The notes under the pieces are model-generated. The model made no database searches and had not been told where the DNA came from. It saw only the letters and a list, made by a program, of their open reading frames with translations. 64,000 bases of DNA. It comes from Sphagnum compactum (Eukaryota; Bryophyta; Sphagnopsida; Sphagnales). Position 1 is the first letter of the stretch, and every line of letters begins with the position of its first letter. A program made the position numbers and the translations under genes. The stretch covers positions 14,992,855 through 15,056,854 of the forward strand of contig OZ234501.1 in NCBI GenBank assembly GCA_965153455.1, read 5' to 3'. Positions 34,144 to 45,040 of this stretch are shown here, piece after piece.

Positions 34144-36859
34144 TTGGTGCAGGAATTTGTCCTACTTCCTTCAATCATGGGAAGGGTTCCAAAGTCCCAT
34201 TCCATTCATGTCCAAAACCCCACCAAGTCCCCTTTCTCAAACAAAAACTTGGTGTGGACGTCCGGGATACGCCATGGTGGGCAGAACAAAGCGACCATTC
34301 AATTTGCTTATGTTCCATATGCTCGCATCTCAAAATTCTTGGAAGGTGAACGAGGGGATACGAGCACCCTTGTGGAAGGGAATGTTTACAAAAACTTCCA
34401 AGCCAAACGAATGTTAAGCAACCAACTATCAAAAACCACCTCGGGCATACATGGTAAACATTTATGGCATTAACCTTTTTAATTTCTTTAATTCAAATAC
34501 CAAAGATGTAATCATTTACGTTTTGAAAGTTTTTTGATCTAGGTATCAATGCAGATATGGACCAGAGGACTATCGGGATAACTCAACCCACACTCGATTT
34601 ATTAAACGAAGATGCCTAGTGTCATTCTCAATCAAACGTCTATACACATGACCTGATGTGGCTGAGATCACAATTTATCATAAAGCCCATACACGAATTG
34701 ATGGGTCATTCGCACATGGTGAGCATGACCCGGAATCCATTTATCGTATGTCTCGTTATGCTCCACGCATGTCACAAGCATTGAAGGACCACATATGGGC
34801 CCAACTAAGCTTAGGTTACACAACCAAACAAATATATGACAAGCATAAAACAATTTGGTGGGAACGTGTGAATGCAGGTCAAAGCATGACACGAGATGAT
34901 TTCATTCGACTTCAAGACATTGCATATTTGGATCGGAAACATAAGAAAGGGAGTTGGCATTTACACACCAACCCTGCAATTTCAATTCGGTCTTGGGTTC
35001 TCCAACATCCGGAAGATGTGTTCTTTTACCAAGATGTTGGTGAAATGAACGGGACTCAAGTCCCATTCACCATAGGTATTCAAACACCAACTCAATGTGA
35101 GTCCATGCTATCATATGGTCACAATGGTGCCATTTCTATGGATGCCACATTTGGCATAAATGACATGAAATTTCATCTATTCACCTTGATGGGGTTTAAT
35201 GATCATCGCACGGGTGTCCCTTTAGCCTGGATCATTACAAGTAAGCAAACAGTTCAGGATTTGATCGAATGGTTGAAACCATTAAAAGAAAAGATGTTAT
35301 CACACATGCCACATTGGAATCCATCATGTTTTCTTGTTGATGATGCACCTCAAGAATTGAAGGCATTACGGTTAGTTTTATACCTAGTACCGACTTTGTG
35401 TTTATTTCTTTAAATGTTTTTTAGTATCTTTCATAAAATTCTTGATTACTTCAAATGCATTTTATGTTGTACTAACCCCATCCACTCATGGAGATTTTAT
35501 TACATATGTGTCCTTATTAGGGTCGTATGGGGTATGGACAAGGTTCCCATCTACCTTTGTTGTTGGCATGTTCTCAAAGCATGGCGCTTATGTGGTACTG
35601 AAAAAATCAAAGATGTGGAGGTGCAGGGTGGAATCCTCCAAGACCTTCATGATGTGATGTATATTTCCATCAATCATGGAGAAACAATTGATGATTTCAA
35701 AAAACGTGGGAGGGTTGCTGTGAAAGAAAGCCTTCATAAACATAGGCTTGGTGATGCATGGACAAATTATTTCTAGACTTATTACCATCAATTTGTTAAG
35801 TGATAATATTTATCATGGTTTAACATTCAAAATTCTTTTGTATAATGTTATTCATCCTTATGTTTTGTGTTTATGTTTGCAAAATTATGGATGGCGGGTG
35901 TTTGAAGAATGCCCCATTCCAACCAAAACACCCAAGCGAGCATTGAATCATATCATGATGCGTTGAAATGTTGGCTTGCTCTTGACACAAAAGGCTTTAG
36001 AGGGCGTAGGATTGACTGGTTGGTGTGGCGAGTAACAACAACCATTGCACGTCATTACATGCACACATTGGAAATGAAAAAAAGGGGTTTCATAAAAAAC
36101 AAGGTTATGGAGGCCATTATTACACGAAGTGTGGAAAAGGCAACCCTTATTCCATTCACCCATGTGTACCAACCAACCCTTGAGAGTGATGGAACTTGGG
36201 GCGTATGGAACCAACGCCTTCCCAATGTTATTTACACGGTGAAATTCCCATTCACTGAAATGTTTTGTTGCACATGTGAAGGGGCATTGTGAGGGAACAT
36301 GTGTAAACACCAAATTGTGGTCATTCTCACATGCACAAATTTTTTTCAAGAGGATATCATTCATTACTGCGGAACATGATATGGATCACATCGTGGAAGG
36401 TTGGGTCACATGCTTGCGGACCCACGACATACTCCAGATGATATGGAGTCCAATGATGATGACGAAGATGAACATTTTGAAGGTGATGATGGGATCATGG
36501 AATTTGATGGGCTCATGAACATGGAACAAAATGATCTCCCTATGGGTGCCATTGTAAGGTCTAATGACACAATAAATTCTTCAACCCCAATGGAAAGGGC
36601 TCTTGCACAATTGGTCACTACAATGTAAGAGATCACAAATGAATGTAAAGAAGGCGATGTGACACTTTGTGAACATGCCACCTCACACATGAGAGTATTG
36701 GCATGTAATATTCGTAACATACGCTTCACAAAGGCAAATGCAATTTCACACCTAGGATTGGTGTTACGCCATGTAGAAGATGGATTGGGAAATAGTGTCA
36801 AACAGCTCAAAGATTGGCATGAAACAATGTTTAATCACACAAATGTATGTACTAAATGA
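34144..36859 (+). pseudogene. MULE transposase with SWIM-type zinc motif (multi-exon, broken)
   Basis: Recognisable parts are: an N-terminal exon (about 34150-34452) with a possible intron to about 34543; a 250-codon exon at 34658-35369 with DDE-type residues in ISMDATFGIND (about 35138) and FLVDDAPQE (about 35332); an intron to about 35521 ending TTATTAG; an exon with CCWHVLKAW (C..H motif of MULE transposases); and a C-terminal exon from about 35890. The latter has the SWIM signature CCTCEGAL followed by C-K-H (36265-36310) and an acidic tail to 36859. In-frame stops occur near 34650, 36290 (TGA within the SWIM module), 36379 and 36626. Intact proteins of this type bind the terminal repeats and cut and paste the element; this copy cannot make a full-length protein. 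Confidence 0.85.
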
Positions 36860-37532
36860 TGTCACGAATAAATGTCTCAATTACTAATCAAGATTGTTGC
36901 CATTGGCACTAAATTTTTTGTTTTAGAATCAATTTTGTATGGAGGAAACCATAGCCTAAATTCTTTGAACATCATGTATTCAACACACACATGAAGTCTA
37001 ATATGGCACAAAGGTTGTTATTGTTTCCAAGTAATAAGCACAAAAAGTGTGAAATGCAAAAACACAAGGATAATGATAATATTAGTGTTAAATGCAAGTA
37101 TTGTAACTAGGCCCCAAAATCCCAGTTGGTAAAAGTAAGTACAAGTGCAAATATTGCAATTATGCCCCAAAATTCCAGTTGGTAAAGGTAAGTACAAGTG
37201 TAGGTATTGCAACGAAACCCCAAAATTCTAGTTGGTAGAGGTAAGTATAAGTTCGGGCATTGCAAGTTTAAATGAAAAACAAGCCTAAATGCAATACCCA
37301 CGTTTCAAAAAAACCCATCTAAATGGTTTGGATACCCTTAAGTGAAGACCTAACCCTAAACACAATATCCACATGCAAAGTCACTTTGAAATAACCCAAC
37401 CCTAAAATGCAATACCTACATTTTGGGTCACTCCAAAATAATTAGTTAATTTCAAAATAATATGCTAACAAAGGTGTGTATAGAAGTTGGGGTTGTTGAT
37501 TAGGAGTTCCATGATTCTTACTTTGTTTCATG

Positions 37533-38602
37533 AATTTGAAAAGAGGTTGTATTGTTTGTGGAACAAATAGTACAATGACAATTATGATCAAGCTTATCTT
37601 GATGTAAGAATTTTTCATGAAAAAGTTGAACTTGCAATCTAAAACGTGGAATAATTATCTTAAATAGTGATTTTAATAATTTATTAAAACAAAAATATAC
37701 TTAAGTTAATCAATCAAATATCAAATTAATCAATCTGATTTTTAGATCCAACTTTTTATTATCCAAGTAAATAAAGTTAAGCCAAATGATTAGTTAATTA
37801 TTTTAAATAAATAAATGATTATCTAATTCTTGTTAATTAATCATTTAAATTATCTGAAATAATGGTCTATTAATTAGTTAATTATATGACAATTTTTTTT
37901 GATAATTCATTAATTATCAGAAATATTTTATATTAAATTAGGGGGCTATTTTTAGGGTTTACACACATGTGAAATAATAAAATTTCATTTTATATCTTCT
38001 TCAAAGAGATTGGGAAAATTAGGTTGGAGTTATCACACAAAGGTAGAAAGCAAACCTTATGTGAAAACCCAACCCTAAATGCAATACAAAGTTTGTTGAG
38101 ATCAAAAAATTAAAAGTTCAAACTTAAAATTTCTTCAAATATGGTCGTATTTTTTTTTCCCCTTTTAAAGTTGTAAACTCATTTGAAAAAACATAAACAT
38201 AAAGTCTTTAATTTAATAAGATTTTAAATTATTTTTTAAAAAAAATCAAAGCACATGATTTTCTACTTTTTTTTTTTTCTGTTTCACATAATAATAAAAA
38301 TGATCTCTCCCATATATTAATCCTATGTTTGATTGAAATTTTGTTTTATACTTTTCTGATATATAGTAAATAATTTCTTGGTTAAAATAATCATATAGTG
38401 GGTCAAAAATATTTTATATTTTATACATATATAACATAAGTCCTTATGGAAACTTTATTTTTTATGATTTATAATATTGGTTTAAATATTGGTCCAAATA
38501 TATTGTTATTTATAACACATAATATATAAATAATGATATTATGGAATTATATTGTTGATTTGTTTCAATACATATAATATTTTCATATTTATTTAAAATA
38601 AA

Positions 38603-38641
<39 letters not shown>

Positions 38642-39955
38642 TATGGTTGTGTATATTGCAATTGTTTTTATTGAACTTTGTTTTTAATGCAAATTTTAAA
38701 ATGCCAAGAGATTAATAGCTAGGTATGAAAATGTTCATAAGCTCTTAGACGCCATGCCAGAATTTGTGTGGATTTTAAAAGCTTTGTGAGGGCCAAGTTG
38801 TTATGTAATGTTTTCGACACCTTCAGAAGTTGAAACATGATTCGACTATCCAAAAAACACAATAGTGTTCATAAAAAAACAACTAAGAATCTATAGCCTT
38901 GACAAATTACTAGCTTCAACAAAAGCTCATCACCAAGGTTGTCGGATTGACTAAAGTGTCGACATTGACCAAACTAAACAACCTAGCCTAAACATGAGTA
39001 ATAAGTTAGTAAACTATTTATTAAGTAACCTAATTAACTACCTAATAGGCTCCTTATGTAACATAGGCCTATTATGTAGTTCATTCATTAGTGTAGGCCT
39101 TCTAGGTTAATTTTTTAGATGGTTTATGTAGGTATTGAAGGTGGTTGAGCTTATTAAATAAACATACTAGTTATATAGGTAGTATACTAGCCTAGGCCAC
39201 GTAAGCCTAATAAGCATTTATGATAGTTTAATGTCTAATCCTTATTATATTATAACATTTTAAATGTGAACTAAAAAAAATAATTAAAAAGATAAATACA
39301 TACTATTGGAATATGATTCAAATTTAGAGTTTGCGAAACCCTAAATTAATTAACATTTTTTTACAAGTCCATAGTAAATAAAATAAATCTACGGTGCATT
39401 TTAGGGGGAATTTTATATGCAAAACAATGCAATATATATTTTTAAAGAAAGTGGAAGAGATCAAGTTGGAGATATTAACAAATGGTAAGAGAGATACCTT
39501 CTTTTGTGTTTTGTTACAAATTTTATTTAATTATTAAAAAAATTAAGGCTAAATTTGTAATTGGTGAAAGTAAGTATGTGTGTGGATATTGCAAAATTAT
39601 ATGAAACCTTAACCCTACATGTAATAGCCATATTCAAGTTCATTTCAAAATAACCCATAGGTGAATGAGGTAAAACCTGCAATGAAAAGGCAACCTTAAA
39701 TGCAATACCCACATGTAAGGTCACTTTGAAATACCCAATATGTAGTTTGGGTGCGCCTTTGAATGAAGACCAAGCCTAGATGCAATACCTACATGTAAGT
39801 TCATACTGGAATAATCCATAGGTGATTGAGGCAACCTTATGTGAAGACCCAACCCTAAATGCAATACTCGCATGTAACGTCATTTCAAAATAACTAATAA
39901 GTGGTTTGGTACCCAAAATATGTCTTTTTATATACCTAAATTAATTATTATTCTG
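37533..39955. other. AT-rich interior of E, no gene
   Basis: This part is missing from E'. It contains an AT dinucleotide run at 38607-38637 and further GGTATTGCA / TGCAATACC motifs at 39600-39880. No open frame of interest. Confidence 0.5.
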
Positions 39956-39974
39956 TTTTAATTTTATGACAAAA

Positions 39975-40352
39975 TGCAAGTTTTGCAATGTATGTAAAAA
40001 ACCAGCAACTATTATGGGACCTATATGCGGGTATTGCAAGGAATGTAAAAAACCAGCGATTATTATGGGACCCATATGTGGGTATTGTAGTGAATGTAAA
40101 ATGCCAGCGATTACTATGGGACCTATATGCGGGTATTGCAATGAATATAAAATGCCAACGACTATTATGGGACCCATATGCGGGTATTACAATGAATGTA
40201 AAATGCCAACGGCTATTATGGGATCCATATGCGGGTATTGCAATGAATGTAAATGTCAGTGGCTATTATGGGAGCCATATGCGGGTACTGCAATGAATGT
40301 AAAATGCCAGCGGCTATTATGGGACCCATATGCGGGTATTGCATATTGAAAA
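39975..40352 (+). repeat. 51-bp tandem repeat, about 7 units
   Basis: The unit contains ATGGGACC.ATATGCGGGTA followed by TTGCAATGAATGTAAAA. Exact 51-bp spacing is seen at 40016, 40067 and 40118. Since 51 is divisible by three, a plus-strand frame stays open for 127 codons with a 17-residue repeat of the type CK.PAI.MGPICGYC. The Cys-rich reading is probably a by-product, because the GGTATTGCA core is a general motif of this element. Confidence 0.85.
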
Positions 40353-40844
40353 TGGCCTTATGGAATTTATAATAGAAAATGATGTAGGTATTATGTGTTT
40401 AAAATGTGTGTATTGTTTTAAAAGTCTTTAGGTGATGTGAGTCCTATTACATTAGATGTAAGTATTGCACAATGTTCATTTTGATCTTTGTAGACCCTAG
40501 ACAAATTAATGTTACCTATTCATATGGGCCTATTTAAGGTTTGATTCTTACATCTCAAGTACTAAGAAAATTATGACAAAAAAAACATATATGATTAACC
40601 ATATACCCATCAAACAAATGTGACTAGAAGATACTATTATATTGATAAAAGATGTACAAAAATGGGTGCATGAAAAATTACTAAAAAACCCAATGAAAAA
40701 AAAAAGGTTCTTTATAACATATCAAAGGACCAAAGTTCAAAAATTGGGTAGTCCAAAAAATAAAAGGGCTGAAAAACTTAGCTAACTATATAAAGTGAAA
40801 CCCTAAACCATATTAGTATCTATAATCCTATGTTTAGCTTGGTA

Positions 40845-42273
40845 AGCAACTGCTGCATTTGCAGCCTTTGCTGCAAGACGAGAAATGTAAAAATGGTGGC
40901 GTTGCATCTCAACCTGAATTGCATTTGCAACAAACTTTTCCTTTGTTTTGTCCTGAACCCTATAAACACCCAAAAACCACCAAATTAAACCCTAACACAC
41001 CTTGGATGAAATACAATTATAAAACAATAAACATTGAGTATTATTGTTTCTTACCTTCCATGAATCATTCTAGATTCATGAAAATCTAATACATCTGCTA
41101 ATTGTTTTGTCTGACTTGCTTTATTGGACTCTCGATCCTAATTTTTGACATCCCATGCCATCTTCAATTGTCGTGCATATACACAACGAGTGGATCGAAT
41201 CATCTATTGTAAATCTTCATCCTTCTCCATCCGTGACGTTGCATCTCGAGGCACGCTGCCCACGCCCCAGGCATTAAGGCCCAACACCTGCAACAATTAC
41301 TTTGAAGCTAATTTGACCAAAGTTAGTTTTGGGAATGGTACACATTGTTTTGCAATAACTATTAGGTTATCCCACTTGCACTGTGCTTTGGCACGAGCAC
41401 GATTAGCGACCTTTTGATCATTCCGCCTTTGCACAGCCATGACATTTCCCAAGATGCGAGCATTCATTTTAGCATAGTTTTGATGTCGAGGACTTCCTTC
41501 AGAAGTTGAAGGGCTCCCAGGTTTGGCGTTTTCTGCCACCAAGCCATGCACCTCCTTCAAATGCTTGGTCAACAACCATTTAGCACAATATGTGACAATG
41601 TAAGTGCCAACTTTGCACTTTCATTTCGACCCAACCTTCGTCGATTTCTTTGTCCTTCCGAGCCAAATTAGGTGGACAAGGGGGTGCTGGCGATTGAGAA
41701 GCCTGGTCGATTTCAAGTTCCGGACCTAAACCAAAAAATATCAAAAGGTAAATCCATATTTTGTAATAAAAAATCCTAACCCTAAAACCTTACACATAAA
41801 GAGTTCAAAAAATAGAATGTAGGTATTGCAAAACATAAAATCACACAATCATAGAATACTACTGTAAACTTTAATTGTTTTCAGGTATTGCAATAAAAAA
41901 CTTTTGACAAAACAAATCCTACACCTTCCAACAAATGGTGGAAGGTGCGGATATAATTAAACTTCAAAAAACTTGTACAATTTCTTTTGTCTGCATTTAA
42001 TGTAATTTCCATAAATTCTAGAACAATCTATATTACAAACTGTCATCCTTGTGTTTCAATGCACCATTTTGCTCACCAATTGGCTTATCTGATGCAACAA
42101 CATTTTGCTTAGTAATTGCCTCATCTGATGCAGCAACATTTTACTCAGCAATTGCTTCATCTGATACAACAACATTTTGCTGAGCAATTGCCTCATTTGA
42201 TGCAACAACATTTTGCTTATGAACTTCCAACTCACCACCACCACTTTTCTTCAATTTCCTTCCTTTAGCCATT
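40845..42273 (-). pseudogene. Second gene of MULE E, unknown function, broken
   Basis: A minus-strand gene starts MAKGRKLKKSGGGELE at 42273. It continues through a 12-residue repeat (QNVVAS.EAIA, encoded by a 36-bp tandem repeat at 42060-42225) and, after a probable intron ending near 41720, through a second exon. That exon has a C2H2-like motif, CKVGTYIVTYC...LTKHLKEVHGL (about 41560-41610), and a basic Arg/Lys/Ala-rich helical stretch. Reading continues past 41290 as VLGLNAWGVGSVPRDATSRM. Stops occur in the repeat, near 41189 and 41132, with a frame change around 41600. It converges with the transposase, the layout of two-gene Mutator elements, but no similarity to a named mudrB-type protein could be established. 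Confidence 0.6.
42060..42225 (-). repeat. 36-bp tandem repeat within the second MULE gene
   Basis: About 4.5 units containing GATGCAACAACATTTTGC (plus strand). On the minus strand they encode a 12-residue repeat near the N-terminus of the second gene. Confidence 0.8.
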
Positions 42274-42379
42274 ACAACCTTTAACCTAAACAAAAAACCA
42301 CCATTTCATTCGTAATTGTCAATTCTAATGAATTAAACCATAAGGACCAACAAAAAAAAACAAAAACCACCACCATAGA

Positions 42380-43200
42380 GGAAGGTGACGACATTGCTGT
42401 CGTCACCTTCTTCGCAGCAAAACCACAAAAAAAGGCGAAGGTCGCCATTTCTTTGTACCAAAGCCATCGAAGACAGTGACGGAAGTTGTCGTCTTCTTCA
42501 TCTTCAATACAATGGAACCACGGAAGAAGACAACGGTTCATTGTCGTCGCCTTCTTTGCTGTTACAAAACGAAAACAAGAGGTGACGCTGCTGTTGCCTT
42601 CTGCGCTACAATAAAAAAGAAAGAAAGAAAAAGACGATGGCAACGTTGCTGCTATCGCCTTCTCTGCTGCAACAAAACGAAAACAGAAGGTGATGCTACC
42701 ATCGCCTTCTGCGCTGCACTAAAAAAAAAGAAGAAAAAGGTGACGGTAGCAACGCTGTCGTCGCCTTCTTCGCTACGCTACAATAAAAAAAAATGAAGAA
42801 GGCGACGGTAGCGTTGCTGCCATCGCCTTTTTCGTTGTGCTGCAACAAAAGAAAAAGAAGAAGGCACTGTCGCCTTCTTTGCTACGCTACAACAAAACAA
42901 AAAGAAGAAGGCGACGATAGCAACACTGTCATTGCCTTCTGCGCTACAACAGAAAAGAAGAAGAAAGCGACGACAGCAACGCTATTGTTGCCTTTTGCGT
43001 TGCAACAAAACGAAAAAAGAAGGTGACGGCAACGTTACTACCGTCGCCTTTTGCACTGCAACAAAAAAAGAAAAGAAAAGGTGATGACAACTTTGGCTAT
43101 GCTGCAACAAAACAAAAAGAAGAAGGCGACGGCAACAAAACAAAAAGAAGAAGGCAACGGCAGCGTTACTGTTGTTGCCTTCTGCGCTGGAACAAAAAAG
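42380..43200. repeat. Palindromic GC-rich minisatellite in E
   Basis: Same family as 26200-27690 in inverted orientation: GAAGGCGACGG / CCGTCGCCTTC palindromes with A-rich spacers (CTGCAACAAAACGAAAA). About half the length of the E' array, so the array has expanded or contracted since the two elements diverged. Confidence 0.85.
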
Positions 43201-43332
43201 AAGAAGAAAAAAAAAAAAACAATAACTATGGGCAGGGAGGATGTGTTTTTGGTTCATCCCCAAAACAACTTCAACGACGTCATCCTCAACTGGTGCATTG
43301 GTGGCTACTGGTTCACTCTGGCCTGAGTGAGC

Positions 43333-43375
43333 AAGCCGCTTTCTTTTGGAACTCCCTGCTGCTCAGGTGATACCC
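43333..43375. repeat. Right half of the palindromic element split by E
   Basis: Contains CTTTTGGAACTCCC and GTGATACCC, the inverted counterparts of 31362-31374 and 31306-31314. Confidence 0.6.
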
Positions 43376-44473
43376 TACATTGAAAGTGCACCTGCATTTT
43401 TTAGTTGGAATTTACCGGTATGACTCCTTATAACTGAAGGTTCTTAGGCAGTTCTTAGAGATATATAAAGACAATTTTGACAAGTCAAAGAAATAGTCTT
43501 GATATATAGCTGATTCTGACATATAACTGTCGATCTTAAAAAATCTAGGTCTGGTCAAATTCCCATGCGGAAAATTATCGACTCTTTGTCGGTCACTTCA
43601 TGAAAACCGTTGGTTCTTTGAGGGTTTCATCTGAGGTTATTTGATTTAAAAAAAAAAAAAACCAAAACCAGAGGTTAGTTTTAAAATCCAAATAACTGTC
43701 AATGGGTAGTTTCGTAGAAATTTACGTTGTGTGGTAAGAGAATTCTGGTGTTGGATATAAAACCTATATATATATAAACAAGAATGGAAATCCATCCACA
43801 TAAAGTACAAGGCATCTCAAAGCAAATGTAAACATGGGAAAGGGAAACCAAGACAATCAAAACAATAGTAATGAAGTGGAAGAATAATGCTAAAAGGGCA
43901 TCCTTTGTCACAAATCAGCTAGTGATGAAGGTGCATTAATTGGTATGTGTGGAAGAGATGAAGAATTGTGATTAAATGTGGCAACCTGCTAAAACATTGC
44001 AATGGTTTGCGCACGTTGTAAGGCTATCAACAGTCGTTGTCTATAATAAGATATAAACATCAAAGGTACCAAGGAGGTCTGCTGATGGTGAACTATACTG
44101 CCATGTACACAAGAAGTCAAAAAGGAATCAAAATGAGGATGGAAACAACTGTAGGTTTCTATGGCAAGGGGAATGAAATCATCTTATGGTAACCACTTTA
44201 TGTAGGATCATGCCTTGTCTTGAGCGACAACTATTGTTGCATGCACTATCGTCATTGAAGCAAGCTACACCAAATCTATATGAGCCGGATTGGTAATAAC
44301 AATATTTGCCAAGGTTTGAAAATTGTTTCTGGTGATAACAATATACACTTGTCTCCATGGATGGCGGGGGGAAAGGTGGGTAACCTCTTTTTGTATGTGA
44401 GCTCCACTTTCCAACATGACTAGTGGGTGCTCGTGACCTTCGGCCATTGTGAAGTCCCCCGGTTTCTTTAAAC
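43376..44473. other. No gene seen
   Basis: Non-coding. The 43598-43690 stretch resembles 18905-18985 (GGTTCTTTGAGGGTTTC), a dispersed repeat. Confidence 0.45.
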
Positions 44474-45040
44474 TTGGTTCATGTTTTAGTTTTTTTAGAA
44501 ACTTTTAACTTTTTTATTTTTTTATTTTTATGTGTTTTTTATTTTTATTATTATTTTGTATAATAAAAATAAAATGTTTCAAGAAAGAAGACACACCTCA
44601 TTCTTTTTCAAGTAGGGTTTTTCTTCAATATTTATAAGTTTTATTTTTTCTTATTTTTTATTCTTTATTTGGTTTCTTCATTTTTGGAATTTTTTTTCTT
44701 TTAAAATGATTTTACTGTATTTCCCTTTCCTTGTTTCATTTGTTTCCATTCTTTTTTATAGTTTTTGTGTTTTTAATTTTTTTTTGGTTTATGTTTGTTT
44801 CGTGTTTTTATTTTTTCTATTCTTATTTTGTCTATTTTCATTTTTTTCTATTTTTATGTATTTATGTTTTTTTTTTTTCAAAATAATTTAACCCGTTGAT
44901 CCCCCCCATGCTGGCCCCCCCCCCCCCCCCCCCGCTCGTGCTGGCCCCCCCCCCATAGAAAATAATTTAACTCGTTGATCCCCCCCATGCTCCCCCCCCC
45001 CCCCCCCCCGCGGGTGCTAGCCCCCCCCTGTTAGTTATTT
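44474..45040. repeat. T-rich repeat copy and poly-C tracts
   Basis: 44474-44880 is a third, partial copy of the T-rich block found in the 1491-bp duplication at 22.8-23.2 and 24.3-24.9 kb. It is followed by two poly-C runs (about 44915-44935 and 44993-45009) in a repeated CCGTTGATCCCCCCCATGCT context. Such runs are prone to sequencing error. Confidence 0.7.

Larger units (their letters stand above)
31408..43323 (+). mobile_element. E: 11.9-kb Mutator-like element (MULE), decayed autonomous copy
   Basis: The termini read inward with AGTGAACCA.....CACCAATGCACCA at both ends, the same inverted repeat as in E'. The flanks are CGAGCGAGC (31399-31407) and TGAGTGAGC (43324-43332), a 9-bp target duplication differing only by two CpG-to-TpG changes. 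Contents in order: subterminal repeats, a 603-bp tandem duplication, a MULE transposase gene on the plus strand, non-coding DNA with repeats, a second gene on the minus strand, and the palindromic minisatellite. Both genes carry stops, so this copy is no longer active. Confidence 0.88.

Noticed and set aside
39975-40352. CRISPR-like regular repeat
   Set aside because: Units are contiguous 51-bp tandem repeats without spacers, in a eukaryotic transposon.
42281-43370. Frames of 90-120 codons on both strands
   Set aside because: Same palindromic minisatellite in element E; not coding.
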